Assembly: GCA_963824705.1 (NCBI GenBank)
Contig: CAWGQE010000003.1
Coordinates: 1,550,001-1,614,000 of the forward strand
Reading direction: 5' to 3'
DNA from: VRUE01 sp963824705
GTDB taxonomy: Bacteria; Actinomycetota; Thermoleophilia; Solirubrobacterales; 70-9
Length of the DNA: 64,000 bases
Shown here: piece by piece, positions 57,951 to 64,000 of the stretch
Numbering within the stretch: position 1 is the first letter of the stretch
Layout of the letters: each line of letters opens with the position of its first letter
Made by a program: the position numbers and the translations under genes
Notes under the pieces: model-generated
Told to the model about the DNA's origin: nothing
What the model saw: only the letters and a program-made list of their open reading frames with translations
Databases searched by the model: none

Positions 57951-58867
57951 CGCACAGGCAACGGCGTCTCCTGGCCGCGTTCGGTTGCCACCGCGTAATG
58001 GTCGCGCAGCCGCGCGGCGTCGAGCAGGCCGGTGGCGGCCAGCGCGGCGCCTGCGGTTGCGCCGCTGACGAGCCAGACGGGCGGCGCGTCGAAGCGGCGG
58101 GTCGCAGCGACGAGGCCGGCGTCGGGGCCGAAGTCACGGGCCGGATCGCCGGCTTCGTCGAGCCCCTGCAGCCGGTATCCGCCGGCATCCTGGGTGAAGT
58201 CGGCGAAGACCCCACTCACCTGCGGGCCCTGCTCCAACTGCGCCGCGGCGGGGTCGTCACGCAGCCGCGCCCAAGGGCCGACGAGGACCTGGATCGCATC
58301 GTCGGAGGGCCTTGCCGCCGGCACGATGCCGGCTTCGCCGAGCTTGCGACGCGCCGCGGCGCAGGCAGCGCCGGCGGCGCGGCATTCGAGCGTCACCGGA
58401 TGCGACTTCCCTTCGTAGCCACCGAGGAGTGGATGCGGCCAGGAGCCGACCACGGCCGGGACCCGCTCGGCGGCCGACCAGTTGCGGTAGTCCCACCAGA
58501 TCGCCTCACCGCCGTGCAGGGCGAAATCGGCCGCCCCCACCGGAGCCTCGACCCCGTTGACGTAGAAGAACCAGTCGAAGGAGTGGCCGAAACGCTCGTC
58601 CGCTTCGAGCCCGTCGATCGCCTGCACGAAGCCGCCGCTGTAGCGGGTCGAGATCTTCGCTTCGCGATCGAGCACCCGCATCACCGTGTCCGATTCCGAG
58701 GCCTCTCCGCTCGCCGACGGCTGCACCTGCTCCGAGCCGTAGTCCCGGGTCACCGTCAGCGAGACCTCGCCGACCCCCGAGCCGGGGCCGAAACCGCAGC
58801 CGGCGACCGCGAGCGCAACTGCGAGAAGCAGGGCGATCGCGACCGCCGTGCCACGGCTCATGCTCAT
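57947..58867 (-). CDS. DUF4430 lipoprotein (transcobalamin beta-domain-like)
   Basis: This 306-residue lipoprotein has the signal ALLLAVALAVAGCGFGPG with its lipidated Cys. The DUF4430 domain shows SFDWFFYVNGVEAPVGAADF and GGEAIWWDYRNWSAA, as in the C-terminal beta domain of transcobalamin and intrinsic factor, which caps B12. A second region (about 165-270) carries ECRAAGAACAAARRKLGEAG. ATG at 58867 overlaps the preceding stop as ATGA. It should sit on the outer face of the membrane next to the S-toroid fusion. Confidence 0.83.
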   Translation of the reverse strand: MSMSRGTAVAIALLLAVALAVAGCGFGPGSGVGEVSLTVTRDYGSEQVQPSASGEASESDTVMRVLDREAKISTRYSGGFVQAIDGLEADERFGHSFDWFFYVNGVEAPVGAADFALHGGEAIWWDYRNWSAAERVPAVVGSWPHPLLGGYEGKSHPVTLECRAAGAACAAARRKLGEAGIVPAARPSDDAIQVLVGPWARLRDDPAAAQLEQGPQVSGVFADFTQDAGGYRLQGLDEAGDPARDFGPDAGLVAATRRFDAPPVWLVSGATAGAALAATGLLDAARLRDHYAVATERGQETPLPVR

Positions 58868-59610
58868 GGAACCGGGCAGGCCCCGTTCGCGTCGCACATG
58901 GCGACCGACTCGCCGTTAGAGGGAATGTCCTTCTTACGAGTGGCGATCAGCGTCGTGCCTTCGCTCAGGGTCACCATCGCGTGCCCAGCGGAGTCGGTGG
59001 GTTCCGATGCGCCGGTGACCGTCACTCCGGCGGCTGGTTTCTTCTTGCCCTTGTCGTCATAGGAAAAGACGCTGACCTGGAAAGGCTCGCCCGGATGGGC
59101 GCTGAAAGGCGCGACCAGCGAGAGCTCGTCCGGATAGGGGTACGGCTCCAGGGCCCAGAGGACTTCGTCCCCGGCCTTCAGCTTCACCGCGTCGCCACCA
59201 AGTTCCGGATTCTTGTGGTTGACCTTCAGGTACCAGGAGAGCTTCGAGGTCGCCTTGAAACCGCCGACCCCGCAGATCCCCAGGCCGAAGTCGAAGGCAT
59301 CGGTGAGCAGAAGTGGCCGCAACGCGCTGGTCGACTTCGCCGCCTGGCCGAGCAGGCCGAGTGCGGTGGCGCCTTTGATCGTCGCCGCCTTGCCGCTGCC
59401 GGCGGTGCCTTTGCCAAAGCAGGTCGCCTTGCGGCTGGTCGGCACCGAGGTGGTGCCGGTTTTGAGCGTCGTTTCGGCGATTGTCTTGCCGCCGCCGACC
59501 ACGCGCAGCTCGGCCGGGACCTTTGCCACGGCGATCGCGGCGGTCGAAAGCACAAGGGTGAAAGCCAGCGCGCACACGGCGGCCAGCCGGAACGGAATGA
59601 GTCTTGGCAT
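58864..59610 (-). CDS. Secreted DUF4430-like protein, first gene of B12 operon
   Basis: This 248-residue exported protein has a signal peptide (AAVCALAFTLVLSTAAIAVA). A DUF4430-type domain follows: VPAELRVVGGGKTIAETTLK, KLSWYLKVNHKNPELGGDAV and LKAGDEVLWALEPYP. Two Cys (KATCFG, GICGVG) may form a disulfide. The C-terminus (VTVTGASEPTDSAGHAMVTL) looks like an Ig-type domain. A purine-rich GGAAAGGGTGG precedes the ATG. Placed directly behind the riboswitch, it is probably a soluble B12-capturing subunit. Confidence 0.8.
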   Translation of the reverse strand: MPRLIPFRLAAVCALAFTLVLSTAAIAVAKVPAELRVVGGGKTIAETTLKTGTTSVPTSRKATCFGKGTAGSGKAATIKGATALGLLGQAAKSTSALRPLLLTDAFDFGLGICGVGGFKATSKLSWYLKVNHKNPELGGDAVKLKAGDEVLWALEPYPYPDELSLVAPFSAHPGEPFQVSVFSYDDKGKKKPAAGVTVTGASEPTDSAGHAMVTLSEGTTLIATRKKDIPSNGESVAMCDANGACPVP

Positions 59611-59644
59611 TTAAGCCACCCTTTCCTCGAGGGTCGTCATGGCT

Positions 59645-59812
59645 GGCCGGGGACAGGTCTCCTGGCTTCCGGGAATCGGCTTGCCGCACCTTCCCGGGGG
59701 CTCTGTGTCGCCCCCAGTGGCCAGCGCAAACGCGCGCCCGCGGCACCCCTTCGCCCGGTCACAGTGGCGGGACCGCGCCGGTTTCGCACCGGACTTCCCT
59801 TGACCACCGACC
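59645..59812 (-). ncRNA. Cobalamin riboswitch
   Basis: The reverse strand contains the conserved core elements: AAGGGAAGTCCGGTGCGA near the 5' end, GGTCCCGCCACTGTGA in the middle, and the B12 box AGCCAGGAGACCTG at the 3' end. It lies about 35 bases before the first DUF4430 gene, so adenosylcobalamin or a related cobamide should switch off the operon. A TAGACT hexamer (59828-59833) upstream could be its promoter. The boundaries are approximate. Confidence 0.93.
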
Positions 59813-59858
59813 GAATGTACGCGGGCGAGTCTATCCCGCGTCGGACCCGCCGCGAGGG

Positions 59859-60479
59859 CTACGGATGTTTCTCGGTGTCCTTGGGCGACTCGAAGGCGGC
59901 AAGGGCGACAGTCATCGGGATCGGCTTCTCGCCGGACTCGGCCATGCGGAGATTGGCCTCTTCCTGCTCCTCGAAGAGCCAGTGGAAGATCGCGTCGATT
60001 CGCTTGAGCACGTTTCCCCAGCCCTGCTCATCGAGAAGAAGAGGCATCCAGCTGAAGTGGCGATCGTCGCGGGCGTCGATCGTGCCGGCCTCCATCGCCT
60101 TCCTCACGCGCTCGCTCAGTTCTTCGAAGATCCCTCCGCTGATCATTTCTTTCATCGACTGCGGCAAGGGAGACCAGATCTCGTTGTAGAAAACAGCAGC
60201 CTGGGTGGCCCGGTAGAAGTGCTCTACGGCCCCCCGGCGCTTGCCGCCCGTCTCTGTCCTGGTTTGGAAGAGCCAGCCGAATTCGGCAAGTAGATCGAAT
60301 GCGCGCGAGACCCTCGAGATCGAGCCCCCGCCGAACTCTTCGTGGAAGCCTTTCGGGCTCATCTCTCGCATGTTCAGCTCCGCCACGATCTTTATCCGCA
60401 GCTCGTCGGCCATTAGTTTCGCCACGCGAAGCGTGTAGGGCACATCGAGCTGAATTCTCGTCCCGTCCTGGTTCGTCAT
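59859..60479 (-). CDS. Winged-helix transcriptional regulator, ArsR-like
   Basis: This 206-residue regulator has an N-terminal winged helix: VAKLMADELRIKIVAELNMR, then SPKGFHEEFGGGSISRVSRA and LLAEFGWLFQTRTETGGKRR. A helical C-terminal domain (about 95-190) has no known ligand. GGAGGA lies five bases before the ATG. It ends just before the B12 riboswitch but has its own leader. Two inverted repeats lie upstream. Its ligand and targets are unknown. Confidence 0.75.
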   Translation of the reverse strand: MTNQDGTRIQLDVPYTLRVAKLMADELRIKIVAELNMREMSPKGFHEEFGGGSISRVSRAFDLLAEFGWLFQTRTETGGKRRGAVEHFYRATQAAVFYNEIWSPLPQSMKEMISGGIFEELSERVRKAMEAGTIDARDDRHFSWMPLLLDEQGWGNVLKRIDAIFHWLFEEQEEANLRMAESGEKPIPMTVALAAFESPKDTEKHP

Positions 60480-60582
60480 TCAATTCCTCCAATGCTCTCC
60501 GCTTGGCCGAGTGGTCCCACAGAGTCTATGCGGTCTTGTAGCGGAACTGTCCGAGTCCCTGGATAGTTCGCGCGACCCCTAC

Positions 60583-60608
60583 AAACGCTCTGGTTTTTTT
60601 GAGCGTTT
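60583..60608. promoter_or_regulatory. Candidate operator, 8-bp inverted repeat
   Basis: AAACGCTC and GAGCGTTT flank TGGTTTTTTT. The symmetry and position between two winged-helix genes suit a regulator site. A weak terminator for the forward strand is an alternative, though no gene ends there. Confidence 0.4.
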
Positions 60609-60631
60609 TCACCGAGGAAGGGGGTGATCGG

Positions 60632-60691
60632 ATGAAGCTCGTAGCAAGCGGAAGCGCCATGCCAGTTCTTTCCATTTCAAAGAACGGCTAG
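60632..60691 (+). CDS. Possible 19-residue leader peptide
   Basis: ATG at 60632 follows the purine-rich GGAAGGGGGTGATCGG, and the frame MKLVASGSAMPVLSISKNG ends at TAG. No function is known. The only support is the strong ribosome binding site and its place in a long non-coding leader. Confidence 0.25.
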   Translation: MKLVASGSAMPVLSISKNG

Positions 60692-60909
60692 CAGGCAGTC
60701 GTCTGGCCCCGTACCGCCGGCACCCGCCGCGCGGTCCGGGGCCCACTCGCTGCCGGCAATCTGCCTGGAGGCTGCCAGACGAAGGGATTCCATGCCGATT
60801 GGTCGCAACATTCGATGTGAAAATGACGCTAAATATTCCTACACTGCCGCTGAATTTCCTTAACGCCCTGTTCCTTTGGGCCGATCCGAATTGAGAGAGG
60901 ATGCGCGAG

Positions 60910-61224
60910 ATGCCAGAGGCAAACGGGGAACGGGGCAGGAACCGGCGTGTCCGGAAGAAGGGCAGGCCGGGCAAAAGGCTTCGCCGGGAAGAAGCCTCCC
61001 CGCGGCGCAGGAGAGCGAACGGGCGGAGTCGCGGGATCCTGCTCAAGGCGATGGCCCATCCCGTGCGCCGTCGCATGCTGCGCGCGATCAGCGATGAGAG
61101 CGCTCCCCTCAGCCCCGCCCAACTGGCGAAGGCGTTCGACCTGCCGCTGGGGCTGATCGCCTACCACGCCAACGTGCTGCAGAGATGCGGCGCGGTGGAA
61201 GTGGCCGCTGAAGAGGACGGGTAA
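60910..61224 (+). CDS. Small winged-helix (ArsR-like) protein
   Basis: This protein of about 104 residues has an Arg-rich, disordered N-terminus (about 1-45) followed by a compact helix-turn-helix: LLKAMAHPVRRRMLRAISDE, then LSPAQLAKAFDLPLGLIAYH and a short wing. The HPVRRRML helix and LIAYHANVLQ recognition helix match ArsR-type regulators. I chose the ATG at 60910, because GAGAGAGG ends nine bases upstream; the ATG at 60901 would touch it. No metal-binding Cys is seen. Confidence 0.7.
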   Translation: MPEANGERGRNRRVRKKGRPGKRLRREEASPRRRRANGRSRGILLKAMAHPVRRRMLRAISDESAPLSPAQLAKAFDLPLGLIAYHANVLQRCGAVEVAAEEDG

Positions 61225-61255
61225 TCGAGCGCTCCTGAACGTTTGTCCGTCTTGC

Positions 61256-61285
61256 TTGGACTGTCGCGATAGCCCGGCTTAGGCT
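61256..61285 (+). promoter_or_regulatory. Sigma70-type promoter
   Basis: TTGGAC (61256-61261) and TAGGCT (61280-61285) are separated by 18 bases. The next gene has a GGAGGG ribosome binding site before its ATG at 61325, so this unit has a normal leader. Confidence 0.6.
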
Positions 61286-61324
61286 CGCCCCAGATCTGAA
61301 AACCGGGACGTTTACGGAGGGAAT

Positions 61325-62014
61325 ATGAGGCAGGGGATCTGGCGACACTCGCCGGCGTTGGTGATCGCCGTCATCGCGCTTTTCGTCGCGCTCGGCGGCA
61401 GCGTCTACGCGGCGAAGAAGGCAAAGCTCGACGGCAGGGCGATCAGGGCCAAGTCGATCCCAGGCAACCGGGTGAAGCCGCACTCGATCGCCGCCAACCG
61501 CCTGATGCCCGGTGTGATCGGCGGCAGCGCGGCGAGCGGCCCGCTGACCGGCGCCGACATCAACGAGCTGACCCTGGGCCAGGTACCGAGCGCGACGCAC
61601 GCCGATTCCGCCGACACGGCGCAGAGCGCGATTGACGCCCAGACGGCGCTCAACGCGGTCAACGCCGTCGATGCGAAAACGATCAACGGCCACAGCGTCG
61701 GCTGCCTGCCCGGCACCCAGCCCTTCGCCGGTGCCTGCTGGGAGAGCTCGCCGAGCAGCGCCGTCGACGCCCCCACCGCGGCCCGCAAATGCGCCGCCCG
61801 CGGCGGCGAGCTGCCCGCGGCGCTGCAGCTCGCCGCCTTCGCCGAAGAGCCCGGCGTCAACCTCGACTCGGGCGACGAGTGGTCGGGGGACATTCCTGTT
61901 GTTTCGGGCCCAAACGTCTACGCAACAGTCACAGTCTCCGCGACTTCAATAATAGATATGGACATCTCGAATCTCACCCACGCCTACCGCTGCGTGATCC
62001 CGCTATTGACCTAG
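61325..62014 (+). CDS. Exported protein with SI-G-R repeat region
   Basis: This 229-residue protein has an N-terminal signal or anchor (ALVIAVIALFVALGGSVYAA). Repeat-like motifs follow (KSIPGNRVKPHSIAANRLMP), then an Ala-rich stretch DSADTAQSAIDAQTALNAVN. A C-terminal domain has Cys in VGCLPG, GACWES, RKCAARG and YRCVIP. Proteins with this plan occur in many copies in Solirubrobacterales genomes, as far as I recall. Function is unknown; a wall-associated adhesion role is possible. Confidence 0.7.
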   Translation: MRQGIWRHSPALVIAVIALFVALGGSVYAAKKAKLDGRAIRAKSIPGNRVKPHSIAANRLMPGVIGGSAASGPLTGADINELTLGQVPSATHADSADTAQSAIDAQTALNAVNAVDAKTINGHSVGCLPGTQPFAGACWESSPSSAVDAPTAARKCAARGGELPAALQLAAFAEEPGVNLDSGDEWSGDIPVVSGPNVYATVTVSATSIIDMDISNLTHAYRCVIPLLT

Positions 62015-62017
62015 CTC

Positions 62018-62023
62018 TATCCT
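62018..62023 (+). promoter_or_regulatory. -10 element TATCCT, leaderless start of protease gene
   Basis: TATCCT begins four bases after the previous stop codon and lies seven bases before the ATG at 62031, so the protease can be made separately. Confidence 0.5.
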
Positions 62024-62030
62024 CCTTCTG

Positions 62031-62960
62031 ATGCGAATGGGCCCGCACAGCGCCAGGTCTCGCGCTGCCGGCGCACTCGCGACGCTTTGCGTTCTGCTCG
62101 CGTCGCTCGCCGCCCCCGCGGGCGCCGGGGCCGAGGCCCGCCTCCACCCCGCCGCCGCGACGAGCCCCGGCGAAGCGGCGCGGACCGCCGGCTACTGGAC
62201 CGCGGCGCGGATGCGCGCGACGCCGCCGCTCGACGCGCAGCCCGGCGCCGCCCTCGCCGCCCTCGCCAGCTTCGCCCACGTGCCCGAACCGACGGTCGCC
62301 CCCAACGCCGTCAATGGCCGCCTCTTCGTCCGCCAGGGGAACAGGGGCGGTTTCTGCTCTGCGACGGCGATCGACAGCGCCAGCCGCAAACTCGTGCTGA
62401 CCGCCGGCCACTGCGTCAACTCCGGGCCGCAAGCGCCCAACGGCCACAGCACCTGGTCGGATCTGCTCGAGTTCGTCCCCGCCTACAGCGGCGGCACCGC
62501 GCCCTTCGGTGCCTTCATCGCCCACCGCGACTCGGTCTTCGCGCCGAAGCAGTGGGTCAAGTTCGGCAACCCCAACTTCGACATGGGAGCGATCCTGACC
62601 ACGCCCAACGCCGAAGGCGTCAACGTCGCCGACGCGGTCGGCGGCGGAGCCACGATCGTCACCGACCTCAGCCGCAAACAGGACTTCCAGACCTTCGGCT
62701 ATCCCGGCAGCTCGCGCTGGATGCAGAGCTGCGAATCGCCCTACGTCGGCGACGACATCATCACCTACCGGATTCCCGGCCCGCCGACGATCGCGATCGG
62801 CTGCCACTGGCTGCCGGGCGCCAGCGGCGGCGGCTGGTTGATCGAAGGTGGCACGGCGATCGACGGCCTGACCAGCTACGGCAAACCGGGCGACAGCCAT
62901 CACACCTTCGGCCCCTACTTCAGCAAGCGCAACGTGGGCCACCTGACCGCCGGCCTATAG
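62031..62960 (+). CDS. Secreted trypsin-like serine protease
   Basis: This 309-residue chymotrypsin-fold protein has a signal peptide (LATLCVLLASLAAPAGAGAE). The catalytic triad is visible: His127 in LVLTAGHCVN, Asp184 in NPNFDMGAIL and Ser266 in LPGASGGGWLI. Cys109 with Cys128 and Cys234 with Cys258 could form disulfides. The segment before residue 95 is probably a propeptide. It resembles V8/Glu-specific or trypsin-like extracellular proteases; specificity is not predicted. Confidence 0.9.
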   Translation: MRMGPHSARSRAAGALATLCVLLASLAAPAGAGAEARLHPAAATSPGEAARTAGYWTAARMRATPPLDAQPGAALAALASFAHVPEPTVAPNAVNGRLFVRQGNRGGFCSATAIDSASRKLVLTAGHCVNSGPQAPNGHSTWSDLLEFVPAYSGGTAPFGAFIAHRDSVFAPKQWVKFGNPNFDMGAILTTPNAEGVNVADAVGGGATIVTDLSRKQDFQTFGYPGSSRWMQSCESPYVGDDIITYRIPGPPTIAIGCHWLPGASGGGWLIEGGTAIDGLTSYGKPGDSHHTFGPYFSKRNVGHLTAGL

Positions 62961-62964
62961 CCAA

Positions 62965-63039
62965 GCCGCCCCCGGACGCGGGAGGACACGGCCATCCATA
63001 TCTGATTCTTTGGCCGTGTCCGGGAGCAGAGGAGGCGGC
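62965..63039. terminator. Bidirectional terminator-like palindrome
   Basis: GGACACGGCCA (62984-62994) pairs perfectly with 63011-63021, nested in GCCGCC (62965-62970) with 63034-63039. It fills the gap between the convergent protease and TPR genes. No long T-run follows either arm, so it may work as a barrier or RNA end protector. Confidence 0.6.
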
Positions 63040-63040
63040 G

Positions 63041-63412
63041 CTATGTTCCCAGTAGGTCCCGGTAGAAGCGGTAGTCGCGACGGTCGGGGCGCAGGTTGGC
63101 GGCGAGCGCCAGGTGGTGACGGGCACGCTCGGTCTCACCGGTCTTGGCCAGGGCGCGGCCGAGGCAGAAGTGGGCGAAGTCGTTGACCTGGTGGGTGTCG
63201 ACCACGGCCTCGAACTCGGCGACTGCGGCGGCAAAGCGGCCGCAACGGAAATAGGCGCGACCCAGCGCCTCGCGCACCGAGGACTTCTCCGGCGCCCGCC
63301 GTGCCGCCGCCTCCAGCGGCGCGGTCGCCTGCTCGAAATCGGCCTCCTCGAGCAGCTCTATCCCCCGCCGGTAGAGGGTGAAGGTGGAGTCGCCCGCGAA
63401 AGAGGTGGACAT
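63041..63412 (-). CDS. Tetratricopeptide repeat protein
   Basis: This 123-residue soluble protein consists of about three TPR units: LYRRGIELLEEADFEQATAP, SVREALGRAYFRCGRFAAAV and FAHFCLGRALAKTGETERAR. Such repeats bind partner proteins. The ATG at 63412 fits the -10 element; an earlier in-frame start would overlap it. Partners are unknown. Confidence 0.85.
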   Translation of the reverse strand: MSTSFAGDSTFTLYRRGIELLEEADFEQATAPLEAAARRAPEKSSVREALGRAYFRCGRFAAAVAEFEAVVDTHQVNDFAHFCLGRALAKTGETERARHHLALAANLRPDRRDYRFYRDLLGT

Positions 63413-63419
63413 AACCCAA

Positions 63420-63425
63420 AGTGTA
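63420..63425 (-). promoter_or_regulatory. -10 element TACACT, leaderless start of TPR gene
   Basis: TACACT lies seven bases before the ATG at 63412. Confidence 0.5.
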
Positions 63426-63496
63426 GGCACCCTCACGGCGCGCCAAGCCGGGTTTACTGTCGTGTGACGACGCCGAACGCGGTTTTTCGACCGGGC

Positions 63497-63784
63497 TCAG
63501 CCGACGGCGTCGGCCCAGTCGCGCAGGCGCCCCGAGAACTGCGGGGTGCCCGGACCGACCTCGACGATCTCGTCCGCGGGGATGTCGGCGCGGCGGGCAG
63601 CGGCGCGGATCGCCTCGGGCGAGGGAGCCTCATACAGGCAGTAGGAGCGACGGCGGTCGGCGCTGAGGAAGGAGAAGAGCCAGCGGACGCTCTCGTCGCC
63701 GTTGATCTCCTCGATCAGCTCGACGTCGCCATCCTGGAGGTCGAGCTGGTCGGCGAAGCTGCGCTCGATCATGTAAAGCGCCAT
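63497..63784 (-). CDS. DUF4242-like small protein
   Basis: This 95-residue protein starts MALYMIERSFADQLDLQDGD and contains VRWLFSFLSADRRRSYCLYE and APSPEAIRAAARRADIPADE. This matches the DUF4242 family of small ferredoxin-like-fold proteins, some of which bind metal. Its function is unknown. It lies next to a LuxR-type regulator gene, which ends 47 bases upstream. Confidence 0.8.
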   Translation of the reverse strand: MALYMIERSFADQLDLQDGDVELIEEINGDESVRWLFSFLSADRRRSYCLYEAPSPEAIRAAARRADIPADEIVEVGPGTPQFSGRLRDWADAVG

Positions 63785-63790
63785 GCGCTG

Positions 63791-63796
63791 ATCGTA
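63791..63796 (-). promoter_or_regulatory. -10 element TACGAT, leaderless start of DUF4242 gene
   Basis: TACGAT lies six bases before the ATG at 63784. Confidence 0.5.
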
Positions 63797-63831
63797 GCGG
63801 GGTTTTGAACCAATTAGGGACCGGAGCGAAT

Positions 63832-64000
63832 TCAGGCGAGCCCGTGCCGGTGCGCGTAAGAGGCCGCCTCGGTGCGGTTGGCGCAACCGGTCTTGCGCAG
63901 GATGCTGCGGATGTGGTTGGCGGCGGTGTGCCCGCTGATCGTCAGCGCTTCGCCGATCTCGCGGTTGCTGAGGCCCCGCGCGACCAGCTCGATGATCTGC
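63832..64000 (-). CDS. LuxR-type regulator, C-terminal fragment
   Basis: The gene runs off the right edge; 55 residues of the DNA-binding domain are visible. The helix-turn-helix reads LVARGLSNREIGEALTISGH and HIRSILRKTGCANRTEAASY, and the protein ends HRHGLA. This is the LuxR/GerE family; the sensor part lies outside the window. Confidence 0.9.
   Translation of the reverse strand, partial: QIIELVARGLSNREIGEALTISGHTAANHIRSILRKTGCANRTEAASYAHRHGLA

Larger units (their letters stand above)
60480..60909. other. 430-base intergenic region with inverted repeats
   Basis: This divergent gap between two winged-helix genes is AT-richer than the rest. It holds GAACTGTCC/GGATAGTTC (60544-60552 and 60561-60569) and a perfect 8-bp repeat AAACGCTC/GAGCGTTT around a T-rich loop (60583-60608). 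It also holds a 19-codon open frame and a TACACT element at 60840-60845. Apart from these I see no structured RNA or gene. Confidence 0.6.

Noticed and set aside
60689..60820. Read-through of the TAG at 60689 to give a 60-residue peptide
   Set aside because: The downstream translation has no recognisable motif and there is no sign of a read-through signal.
12216..63039. CRISPR array made from the recurring palindromes
   Set aside because: The palindromes are far apart, differ in sequence and have no repeat-spacer regularity.

Overview
This is a strongly GC-rich stretch of bacterial chromosome. It most resembles an actinobacterium of the Thermoleophilia/Solirubrobacterales type. The inference rests on high-GC codon usage, start codons lying 6-7 bases after a TAnnnT -10 element (leaderless transcription), meso-DAP-type MurE, a partial Tad locus and secreted families typical of that group. 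No rRNA, transposase, prophage or CRISPR was seen. There is one tRNA, Gln(CTG).

Layout. 1-3303: fragment of a membrane glycosyltransferase, a secreted GH92 mannosidase and an unknown secreted protein. 3340-6911: an asymmetric heterodimeric ABC exporter. 6950-16921: lipoprotein, tRNA-Gln, FAD reductase, two TrkA-type RCK proteins, two APC permeases with fused USP-like domains, an FMN hydroxyacid oxidase and a secreted domain-repeat protein. 17000-19087: H+-pyrophosphatase. 19170-27403: a long co-oriented block panC-panD-panB-udg-tsaE-(small secreted protein)-tsaB-rimI-tsaD-glutaredoxin-rex-ybdK, in which tsaD carries a frameshift. 27456-32813: acyltransferase, ROK kinase, VapBC and a xylose/ribose-type ABC importer. 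32924-43610: uvrA, then a truncated dcw cluster (mraZ-rsmH-ftsL-ftsI-murE-murF-mraY) with an MraZ box and an attenuator-like hairpin. 44553-49606: two-component system plus Tad secretion core. 49703-53409: unknown gene, degenerate Rho-like protein, GlpD and nitroreductase. 53433-59812: a cobalamin-riboswitch-controlled operon. 59859-64000: small regulators, secreted proteins and a LuxR-type fragment.

Most notable system. The riboswitch operon (59812 down to 53433) encodes two exported DUF4430 proteins (the fold of the transcobalamin/intrinsic factor C-terminal domain), an EcfT, a fused double EcfA, and an ECF S component fused to a terpene-cyclase-like alpha/alpha toroid (the fold of the transcobalamin N-terminal domain). 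Together these look like a bacterial split version of the animal B12 carrier, tethered to its own importer.

Second theme: long palindromes of about 45-125 bp recur at gene boundaries and inside open frames. In EcfA, PanC and MurF, and in decayed form in EcfT and GH92, they encode extra residues in linkers, loops or C-terminal tails. This is reminiscent of Rickettsia palindromic elements, but the sequences are unrelated. Third theme: 14 genes have a -10 hexamer placed so that the transcript would begin at the start codon.
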